Assembly: GCA_023229575.1 (NCBI GenBank)
Contig: JALNYZ010000003.1
Coordinates: forward strand, 1 to 64,000
DNA: 64,000 nucleotides
Source: Prolixibacteraceae bacterium
GTDB lineage: Bacteria > Bacteroidota > Bacteroidia > Bacteroidales > Prolixibacteraceae
Direction: 5' to 3'
The translations under genes and the position numbers were made by a program. The notes under the pieces are model-generated. The model was given only the letters and a program-made list of their open reading frames with translations, ran no database searches and was not told the DNA's origin. Numbering within the stretch: position 1 is the first letter of the stretch; each line of letters starts with the position of its first letter. Positions 7,180 to 14,240 of this stretch are shown piece by piece.

Positions 7180-8421
7180 TTGAGCATGATGTATACAAAA
7201 TTCTCTCTCTTATTTCTTTTGGGTACCGTCTTCACGGTAGGTTGTACAAAGGATACAGTACCTTCGCCCGAAGTGAAACAAATCGTGATGAGCGATAAAT
7301 CACTAAAATTGGTCAAGGCCAGTAATACTTTCAGTTTTTCCCTTTTGAACAAAGCCCTTGACGGAACAATCGAAAACCGTATGGTATCTCCGCTTAGCGT
7401 CTCTACAGCCCTTTCGATGACACTCAACGGCGCTTCGGGAACCACCCTTACGGCGATGCAAAAAACCCTTGGCCTTGATGGATTGACCAGGGATGAGATC
7501 AATACCATCAACAGTGATCTGATGACGGCGCTTCAAAAAGCCGATCCAAGCGTCGCAATGGATATTGCCAATTCCATCTGGATCAGGAAAGATTTTTCGG
7601 TACTGGATCCTTTTATTGCGGTCAATCAAACCTATTACAAGGCACAGGTTTCGAAGCTGGATTTCAACACGGCTGCGCTTTCAACCATTAACAAATGGGT
7701 GAGCGACAATACCAACGGAAAGATCCCTACTATTTTGTCAAGTATTTCCAGTAATGAAATCATGTTCCTGATCAATGCCATTTACTTCAACGGGAAATGG
7801 AAATATCAATTTGAACCCTCCAAAACTGCCAGCGAGAAGTTTGCCTGTTCGGACCAAAAGACCATTTTTGTACCCATGATGAAAATGGAAAGCAGCTTTG
7901 GCTATTCGGTCCAACCCGGATACAAAGCCCTGAAGATGCCTTATGGGGTGGACAAATTCCAAATGGTCCTTTTACTTCCTGAGGAGGGAGTCAGTCCGGA
8001 CAAAATAGCGGCAAACCTGAATTCAGAAAAATGGGCGACCCTAAACGCTGCCCTATTAGCCAAGACAAAGCTTCCGGTCTGGATCCCCAAATGGAAATTT
8101 TCGTGGGACATCACCCTGAACGGAATCCTTTCCTCTTTGGGGATGGATGTGGCTTTTGACCCAAACAAGGCCAATTTCTCAGGCATAAATGCAGATAACC
8201 AGCTTTATATCACCAAGGTCATCCACAAAACATACATAGATGTCACAGAATCAGGTACGGAGGCTGCTGCTGTGACTTCTGTCGGAATAGGCTTAACCAG
8301 CATGCCGGTTGATCCTCCCTCTTTCTATGCAATCCGCCCCTTCCTCTTTTTTATCACAGAGGAAGATACGGGTGCCATTCTTTTTGCCGGAAAAGTTGAA
8401 AATCCGCTAGTAAACAATTAG
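7180..8421 (+). CDS. Serpin-family serine/cysteine protease inhibitor, lipoprotein
   Basis: 413 residues, the normal length of the serpin fold. An N-terminal signal ends in lipobox TVGC, so the inhibitor is probably anchored on the cell envelope. Family landmarks are clear: FLINAIYFNGKWKYQF, the breach-region stretch HKTYIDVTESGTEAA, and the C-terminal signature RPFLFFITEEDTGAILFAGK. The hinge GTEAAAVTS is rich in small residues, as required for loop insertion, so it should be inhibitory. Counting 17 residues from the hinge Glu puts P1 near Thr/Leu (GIGLTSMP), but the loop is longer than usual and P1 is uncertain. ATGs at 7186 and 7189 would equally keep the signal peptide. Confidence 0.95.
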   Translation: MSMMYTKFSLLFLLGTVFTVGCTKDTVPSPEVKQIVMSDKSLKLVKASNTFSFSLLNKALDGTIENRMVSPLSVSTALSMTLNGASGTTLTAMQKTLGLDGLTRDEINTINSDLMTALQKADPSVAMDIANSIWIRKDFSVLDPFIAVNQTYYKAQVSKLDFNTAALSTINKWVSDNTNGKIPTILSSISSNEIMFLINAIYFNGKWKYQFEPSKTASEKFACSDQKTIFVPMMKMESSFGYSVQPGYKALKMPYGVDKFQMVLLLPEEGVSPDKIAANLNSEKWATLNAALLAKTKLPVWIPKWKFSWDITLNGILSSLGMDVAFDPNKANFSGINADNQLYITKVIHKTYIDVTESGTEAAAVTSVGIGLTSMPVDPPSFYAIRPFLFFITEEDTGAILFAGKVENPLVNN

Positions 8422-8424
8422 ACC

Positions 8425-9192
8425 ATGAGATTAACAATTCTATTTGGAACTCTGTTGTTTAGCCTGACACTTTTTGCGCAAAAAAAGAACCTTGATGTCG
8501 TTTACCTGAAAAACGGGAGTATCTTACGAGGTACAGTTGTGCTTATCGACCCAGGCAAATTTATCAAGCTAAAGACTCCGGACCGAAATCTCTGGGTCTT
8601 TGAACAGGAGAAAATTGATAGCATAGTTCGATCGGCAAAAATTCATGTTCCACAAAAAAGTGGCTATTTTAATCTTACGGAAATTGGTGTTTTGGCAGGT
8701 AATTCAGCCAACTACAAAAAAAATCCATTCACGCTAATGAACGTTAGCAGTTGGAAGTTTGATAATGGATTCTCAACTGGTTTAGGCGTTGGCGTTGAAT
8801 TTTTCAATGAGACTTATCTACCTGTGGTAGCGGATTTCAGGTATTTTATCCGAAAATCCGGCGCAATGCCGTTTGTTTCACTTCAGGGTGGGTATTCAAT
8901 CCCGTTGGGTGGAACTTACTCCCAGCAAGTCTATTACAACTCTCCGGTCGACTGGAATTCTCTGATCTATCGGCCACCAACGCCAATACCGGCCACCACA
9001 GATATCTCTGCCAGAGGAGGTTGGTTGCTTAATCCGGCTATTGGGATTCAGTCGCCCATCAATGAAAATCTTGCGCTTACTTTTAGTGCGGGATACCGCA
9101 TGATGCGACACCGCTACGGTAAAAATGACACCTACAAACTGGATGTTGATTACAACCGTCTTTCCCTTAAAGTTGGCCTCCTATTTAAATAA
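8425..9192 (+). CDS. Outer-membrane beta-barrel-type protein, hypothetical
   Basis: 255 residues with a signal peptide cleaved after LTLFAQ. Residues about 22-70 form a small beta domain (VVYLKNGSILRGTVVLIDPG, then WVFEQEKIDSIV), a module often found at the N-terminus of Bacteroidota envelope proteins. The rest alternates hydrophobic and polar residues and ends LSLKVGLLFK, as expected for a small barrel. It starts 3 bp after the serpin stop and is followed 8 bp later by the LVIVD lipoprotein, so the three genes probably form an operon. No specific function can be named. Confidence 0.7.
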   Translation: MRLTILFGTLLFSLTLFAQKKNLDVVYLKNGSILRGTVVLIDPGKFIKLKTPDRNLWVFEQEKIDSIVRSAKIHVPQKSGYFNLTEIGVLAGNSANYKKNPFTLMNVSSWKFDNGFSTGLGVGVEFFNETYLPVVADFRYFIRKSGAMPFVSLQGGYSIPLGGTYSQQVYYNSPVDWNSLIYRPPTPIPATTDISARGGWLLNPAIGIQSPINENLALTFSAGYRMMRHRYGKNDTYKLDVDYNRLSLKVGLLFK

Positions 9193-9200
9193 CTGACCTC

Positions 9201-10499
9201 ATGAAAAAATCAATTAAAAATAGTTTGATCCCGTTCCTGATGCTGGTAGTTCTTTTTACAGGATGCAAGGATAAATATACTGAACAGTACCTCGAACTCG
9301 AGCCGGTCTACATGGGTTACCAGGAGTTCAGGGCGTCAGTGAAAATGGCCAGTCAGCAAGATCTGGTTAAGCCCGGGAAAATTTATGTCATGGGCAACTA
9401 TCTGTTCATTAACGAACGGATGAAAGGCATTCATCTGTACAACAATGCCAATCCCGCCTCTCCCCAATACATCGGATTTATCAATATACCGGGCAATGTC
9501 GACATTGTGGTGAAAAACAATGTGATGTATGCCGACAGTTATATAGATCTGGTCGCTATTGACATCACAAATCCGGCGCAAGCCAGGGAAGTGGGGAGAA
9601 TTAAAGGTATCTTCCCCTATTCGGTTCCCCCTTCCGAGGAAGCGAGTTATCGTACAGGTCAGGTGGATGATACCAAAGGTGTAGTTGTTGGCTGGAATGT
9701 AAAAACGGTTCGAAAAGAGATTAATACAAACAATTATCCGGTTTATCCCATCTATTACAGTTACGGTTTTTCGGCAAAGATGGATGCCCTTTCAAGCAAT
9801 GTGGCTGCCGGAGCTCCTGGAGCAGGTGCTTCTGCTGCAGGAGTTGGTGGTTCAATGGCCCGCTTCGGATTGACCGGGAACAATTTGGTAGCCGTAGATA
9901 ACCACACCTTTTACAACATTAATTTATCGGATGCCATTAACCCAAAACTGGAATCACAGTCGCAAATCAACTGGGGAATAGAGACCATGTTCCTCTATTC
10001 AAAGTATATGTTTTTAGGCACAACTACCGGGATGCAGGTGTACGACCTTTCTGATTTGAACAAACCCGCTTATGTATCTTCCTTCTGGCATGCAACAGGC
10101 TGTGATCCGGTCGTGGTGCAGAACAACAGGGCCTATGTCACCATTCGCGGAGGTAATATTTGTGGCAGCAACATCAACCGGATGGATGTGCTGGATGTGA
10201 CCAATATACTGAAACCGACACTGATTCGTTCGTACAATATGGACAATCCTTACGGTTTGGGCATCAGTGGCGACATCCTTTTTGTTTGCGACGGAACCTC
10301 CGGATTAAAAGTTTACGATGCTTCCGATCCATGGCTGATTAGCGAACATATTCTGGCCAGCTTTCCCAAAATACAGGCCTATGATGTGATTCCCCTTGGA
10401 ACCTCCCTGCTGATGATCGGAAATGACGGTTTCTACCAGTATGATTACTCGGATCTGAAGAACATTAAGGAAATCAGTGCGATAAAGGTAAAGAAGTGA
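9201..10499 (+). CDS. LVIVD-repeat beta-propeller lipoprotein
   Basis: 432 residues. The lipobox LFTGC sits after a hydrophobic signal. The mature protein consists of repeated strands such as KNNVMYADSYIDLVAIDITN, TTTGMQVYDLSDLNKP and CDGTSGLKVYDASDP, the pattern of LVIVD repeats that fold as a beta-propeller. A Gly/Ala-rich insert (AAGAPGAGASAAGVGG) interrupts it near residue 205. It is envelope-anchored; ligand unknown. Last gene of the serpin operon; its stop lies inside the left arm of the inverted repeat at 10494. Confidence 0.85.
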   Translation: MKKSIKNSLIPFLMLVVLFTGCKDKYTEQYLELEPVYMGYQEFRASVKMASQQDLVKPGKIYVMGNYLFINERMKGIHLYNNANPASPQYIGFINIPGNVDIVVKNNVMYADSYIDLVAIDITNPAQAREVGRIKGIFPYSVPPSEEASYRTGQVDDTKGVVVGWNVKTVRKEINTNNYPVYPIYYSYGFSAKMDALSSNVAAGAPGAGASAAGVGGSMARFGLTGNNLVAVDNHTFYNINLSDAINPKLESQSQINWGIETMFLYSKYMFLGTTTGMQVYDLSDLNKPAYVSSFWHATGCDPVVVQNNRAYVTIRGGNICGSNINRMDVLDVTNILKPTLIRSYNMDNPYGLGISGDILFVCDGTSGLKVYDASDPWLISEHILASFPKIQAYDVIPLGTSLLMIGNDGFYQYDYSDLKNIKEISAIKVKK

Positions 10500-10592
10500 C
10501 TAAAGTGACTAGAGTGAACTAAATTGCCTAAAGTTATGGACTCCGAACTGTTCAAGCCAATTGCGAAAAAACTCCAGTCACTTTAGTCACTT
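10494..10592. repeat. 17-bp perfect inverted repeat built of TCACTTTAG units
   Basis: AAGTGACTAAAGTGACT at 10494-10510 is the exact reverse complement of 10576-10592, with a 65-bp loop. The left arm together with 10511-10544 is, on the minus strand, a 51-bp sequence matched at 43 positions by 14144-14194. The arms are tandem 9-mers. The left arm overlaps the stop codon of the upstream gene and may act as terminator. Confidence 0.85.
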
Positions 10593-10597
10593 TTTTC

Positions 10598-10605
10598 TAC
10601 ATTTG
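10598..10605 (+). promoter_or_regulatory. Candidate -7 box TACATTTG for the flavoprotein gene
   Basis: Perfect TAnnTTTG match 17 bp before the ATG at 10623, directly after the right arm of the inverted repeat. Confidence 0.5.
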
Positions 10606-10622
10606 GCATTCAATACAATGCC

Positions 10623-11057
10623 ATGCAGACGCCAGATCCAAAAATCTCAACCTTCCTCAAAAAGCACCACGTCCTCACCCTGGCGACGGTATCGGGCGAC
10701 CAGCCCTGGGTTGCCAACTGTTTCTACGCTTTCGTGGAGGAGCAGATGGCTTTCGTTTTTACTTCCGGGCACGAAACCAGGCACATACAAGAGGTGGCAC
10801 ACAATAATAAAGTAGCCGGGAATGTGGTGCTCGAAACGAGTATCATAGGCAAAATTCAGGGGATACAGTTCTCCGGTACTATAACCAAAGCCGAAGGTGA
10901 AGCCCTCGACAAGGCAAGTTCCGCTTACATGAAAAGATTTCCATTCACCGCATTAATGGATACAACCCTCTGGATCTTACAAATCGATTACCTGAAAATG
11001 ACTGACAATCGATTGGGTTTTGGGAAAAAACTGATTTGGGAGAGGAGAATGGAATAG
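10623..11057 (+). CDS. Pyridoxamine 5'-phosphate oxidase-like flavin-binding protein (YhbP/UPF0306 type)
   Basis: 144 residues, about the length of E. coli YhbP. The split-barrel FMN-binding pattern is seen in HHVLTLATVSGDQPWVANCF near the start and FVFTSGHETRHIQEV after it, with a characteristic central stretch VVLETSIIGKIQGIQFSGTI. It is probably a dimeric FMN-binding protein; the true reaction of this subfamily is not established. Cytoplasmic. It converges on the DUF262 gene with a 4-bp gap. Confidence 0.85.
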   Translation: MQTPDPKISTFLKKHHVLTLATVSGDQPWVANCFYAFVEEQMAFVFTSGHETRHIQEVAHNNKVAGNVVLETSIIGKIQGIQFSGTITKAEGEALDKASSAYMKRFPFTALMDTTLWILQIDYLKMTDNRLGFGKKLIWERRME

Positions 11058-11061
11058 AACT

Positions 11062-12897
11062 CTACCGGGTGGAATCATATGAGTGTATTAATAAATTCAC
11101 TACGTCATTTACTGAATATTTGCCAGATCTTTCTTCTTCAGGTGAAATATTCACTTGCCTTGTAATATTCCCCTGATTATTTGATTTAGCAATTGGTTTA
11201 GATAAGTTTTTTGGATCATACATCTTATCATTTGATGTCAATATAAAAAACTTTAAACAGTTATTTCTTTTCTGTATTCTTAAATATGCAAAGTTTTGAG
11301 AGGTCTTATAAATAATCTCTGCATTTGAAGTGTGTCGTTCAACTTCTGAACTGATATTCATTATTTCAATATCAATTCGGCTAAATAAATCTTTCAATTC
11401 AGATGATGCCCCTTCTAAATGTTGGTCAACAGTTCTGGCTTCTTTGGGTTCTCTCTTAATTTTCTCAATTACTACACCTTTACTCTTCAAAGTAATTAAT
11501 TGTTCCGGTTCTTCTTCTCTTGTAATTACGAGTGAATTATTCTCAATCCTTGGTCTTGCATTATTACAGTAACGGTGTGTCAATCGAGCATTAATAGGAA
11601 TTGTCTTACCTCCTGTCCAGTATTGTTCAATGTGATCAACTGCCGCATCATCTATTTGTAGAATCTTATTGCCACAAATTGCGCATGTGTCGTTTAAAAT
11701 AAAAAGTTCCTGTTTTAGTTGGTAAGTAAAACACCTTGGTTCTTTCACTCTGATGCCTATAATAGATTGTAATGCCAATCTCCATTTATCAAAGCGTATT
11801 GTTACAGCTCTTTTACTACTAGTTGAAAGTAAGATCGAATCAATAAAATCCTGATCATTTGTCATTAAATCAATTAATGCCTCTCTAATTCTGTCCAGAT
11901 TTTGGAAAACTTTGTTCTTGTCTTCTCCGGAAAACGAGTACATCAAAATATCAAAAATTGAAACATTAAACTGCTGTGATTCCCATTTGCCGTTTATATT
12001 CTTCTCATCTCCACGATAATATCTTTTGAATGCGTTTTTGTCAAGTAATGATTTAATGATTTGAATTGTATTCTTGAAAGCTGTTCTCAGGTTTTCCTCC
12101 TCAATGGGAGAAATGTTCCTGTATTTTTCCATTGAATCATTCAGGAATTTCTTTATCGGTGATTTGTATTTCAGGTAGGTATTAAAATGAAACGATGCAA
12201 AACGTAAAACAAGTTCTCTATCCTTCATTCGCCTATCTGGTGAGGCAATTCCTAACAGGTATTTAAAATCCTTGTCTTGCGCTAATTCTTTGATTACTTC
12301 ATTAAATCGCCCTCTAAAAACACAATTACGTAATTCTTGATCGTTAAGTGGAACTGAACCGGAATTCAATCTTGCGAAGATTTCAAACTGTAAATCGCCA
12401 TCTGATTCCTTCTTGAATTTAATTGCCCTTAATTTATAGGTAATAATCTTTTCTTGAAGTTCCTCAGAAAGTTGATTGAATTTTTTCCCATTAAGTTCTA
12501 TGAAAACGTTTAAACCCGTTAATTTGAAATCGGTGTTGTCTGGGAACTTTCCATCAATAAACGAAAAAAAAGCCGTCAATCTTTGTTGCCCGTCAATTAC
12601 GTTTTCTTTTCCATCCTGTTCTTCTGATAAGTAAACAATTGGTATGGGAATATCCAAAAGAGCTGATTCAATTAGACGGCTGCATTTAATTTTATCCCAA
12701 ACAAATTGACGTTGGAATGCAGGTTGAATATTCAATCTACCTTTAACGAATCGTCTATGCAGCGAATTTATCTCTGGATCACCTTGCTCTGTATAGATTT
12801 TTCGTTTACCAGACAAATCATCCTGTTCCTCTGTATCCATTTCATCATCAAGGACTATCTCTTCAATAGGTTCTGTGTCTCTATAGTTGTCTTCCAT
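11062..12897 (-). CDS. DUF262 (ParB/Srx-like) protein with HNH endonuclease motif
   Basis: 611 residues from the ATG at 12897; an upstream start at 12948 would add a poor 17-residue leader. The N-terminal DUF262 domain shows NIQPAFQRQFVWD (residues 57-68), IPIPIVYL and the DGQQR motif (about 102-106), the nucleotide-hydrolysing signature shared with DndB and GmrS. Near residues 400-445 an HNH nuclease motif is present: CAIC, then VDHIEQYWTGG, then NARLTHRYCN. This pairing resembles GmrSD-type type IV restriction enzymes and other anti-phage proteins, although the C-terminus is not the usual DUF1524. The last 150 residues are unassigned. A defence role is inferred. The gene is more AT-rich than its housekeeping neighbours, suggesting acquisition. 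Confidence 0.85.
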   Translation of the reverse strand: MEDNYRDTEPIEEIVLDDEMDTEEQDDLSGKRKIYTEQGDPEINSLHRRFVKGRLNIQPAFQRQFVWDKIKCSRLIESALLDIPIPIVYLSEEQDGKENVIDGQQRLTAFFSFIDGKFPDNTDFKLTGLNVFIELNGKKFNQLSEELQEKIITYKLRAIKFKKESDGDLQFEIFARLNSGSVPLNDQELRNCVFRGRFNEVIKELAQDKDFKYLLGIASPDRRMKDRELVLRFASFHFNTYLKYKSPIKKFLNDSMEKYRNISPIEEENLRTAFKNTIQIIKSLLDKNAFKRYYRGDEKNINGKWESQQFNVSIFDILMYSFSGEDKNKVFQNLDRIREALIDLMTNDQDFIDSILLSTSSKRAVTIRFDKWRLALQSIIGIRVKEPRCFTYQLKQELFILNDTCAICGNKILQIDDAAVDHIEQYWTGGKTIPINARLTHRYCNNARPRIENNSLVITREEEPEQLITLKSKGVVIEKIKREPKEARTVDQHLEGASSELKDLFSRIDIEIMNISSEVERHTSNAEIIYKTSQNFAYLRIQKRNNCLKFFILTSNDKMYDPKNLSKPIAKSNNQGNITRQVNISPEEERSGKYSVNDVVNLLIHSYDSTR

Positions 12898-12960
12898 AAT
12901 TTTTATCGTAGTACTGTAAATGTAAAGAAGTTCTTTGAATAAACGCAAGGCTAGACTTGC

Positions 12961-12983
12961 TAAAAGTTAAGAGTTAACTTTTA
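12961..12983. promoter_or_regulatory. Perfect 10-bp inverted repeat in the divergent spacer
   Basis: TAAAAGTTAA and TTAACTTTTA flank the trinucleotide GAG. It lies 64 bp before the DUF262 start and 148 bp before the divergent 13131 gene. Its position suits an operator serving one or both genes, but no regulator gene is adjacent. Confidence 0.5.
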
Positions 12984-13130
12984 AGAATTCAAATATTCTA
13001 AAAACTAACTTGATCAACGCTTTTAAATCTCGTTTTTATTTCATTATTTTGCATTCATTAGAACAATACACAGCATAAAACGTTTTTTTTGAAAATATTA
13101 TTGTTTTAAATCCGAAATCAACCCTTCAAA

Positions 13131-13607
13131 ATGACTCCAACAACAACGGTCTCAACGCTGTCTGAAAAGAGTGCCGATATTTCCAAATGGTTCGATGAAC
13201 TTGTTTCTTCAATTAGGGTTGAAGAGATGCAAATCGTCACTGGAATAGCCCCAAAAGAAAAACAAGATTTCTGGAAACCTTTTTTGGAAAACAACATGCT
13301 TGAAATTGCACGTAAAAACCGCGAAAGCTCCAGTATGTTACTTATTCCTGATCTGTTGGCGAATTATTTTGCAGGCATTAAAATGCGTAACATCGAACTT
13401 AAATCGTTATCATTTCAGCTTTCAGACTCGAAAATTCTGGTTTGGACTGTTGTTAAGGACGATGATGAGGCCACCATGGATCAGCTCTTTTTACTCGAAG
13501 CCACTATAAATGCGAAGTATGGTGATTACGGTTTCCATGTTTCAACTACCATCTTGGAAGAGTCGGACAATTGCTCTGTTCCTTCTCAATTCAACACGGT
13601 CATTTAA
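13131..13607 (+). CDS. Hypothetical protein, partner of the HEPN-like gene
   Basis: 158 residues, no recognised family, no signal peptide or membrane segment. The N-terminal half is predicted helical (KSADISKWFDELVSS), and the middle has alternating strands (SFQLSDSKILVWTVV followed by acidic DDDEA). Its stop TAA overlaps the next ATG (TAATG), so the two proteins are made in a coupled fashion and probably act together. Divergent from the DUF262 gene. Confidence 0.65.
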   Translation: MTPTTTVSTLSEKSADISKWFDELVSSIRVEEMQIVTGIAPKEKQDFWKPFLENNMLEIARKNRESSSMLLIPDLLANYFAGIKMRNIELKSLSFQLSDSKILVWTVVKDDDEATMDQLFLLEATINAKYGDYGFHVSTTILEESDNCSVPSQFNTVI

Positions 13608-14092
13608 TGGCAAATTTTGCAGATCATATCTCCCAGTCCAGGAAAAATTTAAGCTTCTTGCAGGAAATTAACAGTTTATCAGTGCATTATAGAGATTGGG
13701 ATGTAACGGTATGTTACTATGTGGCTGTTCACCTTGTCAATTCACACATTGCTTCAATCTCGAACTTACATTACCGCAAGCACGAAGAGGTTTCAAATGC
13801 CTTGAATCCTTATCTTATTCTTTCTCTCACAAAAGTTCCTGAAACAGTATATTTAGCTTATACCCAACTTCAAAATCTATCCAGAAGATCCAGGTATTTA
13901 ATAAGTGAAAACATGTCAAATCGAAGTATTGATGCCAATATCACTTATGACAAGCACTTTAAGAGAGCATTGGTACACCTGGAAACATTGCTAACTTTCG
14001 TGGAATCAACCTACAGTCAGAAATTCGAAAAGATTAGTATCCATTGTAACGAAGCCAGAGCTATTCCTTTTAACCATTTCCTGGTTAAGTAA
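13607..14092 (+). CDS. HEPN-like helical protein
   Basis: 161 residues from the ATG at 13607, which overlaps the preceding stop; an in-frame start at 13571 would intrude into the upstream gene. The stretch YRDWDVTVCYYVAVHLVNSH followed by a Tyr/Leu-spaced helix and LQNLSRRSRYLI strongly resembles HEPN proteins that have the pattern YYAAxH then SRxARY. The typical RNase motif Rx4-6H is not evident (RALVH has only three spacers), so catalysis is doubtful. A role as RNase, toxin or nucleotidyltransferase partner is possible. Confidence is good for a real gene, modest for the fold. Confidence 0.6.
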   Translation: MANFADHISQSRKNLSFLQEINSLSVHYRDWDVTVCYYVAVHLVNSHIASISNLHYRKHEEVSNALNPYLILSLTKVPETVYLAYTQLQNLSRRSRYLISENMSNRSIDANITYDKHFKRALVHLETLLTFVESTYSQKFEKISIHCNEARAIPFNHFLVK

Positions 14093-14143
14093 CTAAAATA
14101 CACCCGGTCATTATTTTACTTGCGCTACAATCCGGATTTGTTT

Positions 14144-14194
14144 GGAGTCCACAACTTTAGTCACTTTAGTTCACTTTAGTCACTCTAAGTACTT
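14144..14194. repeat. TCACTTTAG minisatellite, inverted copy of 10494-10544
   Basis: A 51-bp sequence matching the minus strand of 10494-10544 at 43 of 51 positions without gaps. It consists of 9-10 bp TCACTTTAG units. Together the two copies enclose the YhbP-like gene and the three accessory genes. Confidence 0.8.
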
Positions 14195-14200
14195 TTTTAT

Positions 14201-14208
14201 TATCTTTG
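14201..14208 (+). promoter_or_regulatory. Candidate -7 box TATCTTTG for ileS
   Basis: Perfect TAnnTTTG match 32 bp before the ileS ATG. It lies downstream of the longest possible frame start at 14142, supporting translation from 14241. Confidence 0.6.
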
Positions 14209-14240
14209 TGCACTTAAAAAAAAGGGAGTTGCACAAGGCT

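Noticed and set aside
13607..14092. Confident HEPN ribonuclease
   Set aside because: The overall helix pattern fits, but the Rx4-6H motif could not be located, so catalytic activity is not claimed.
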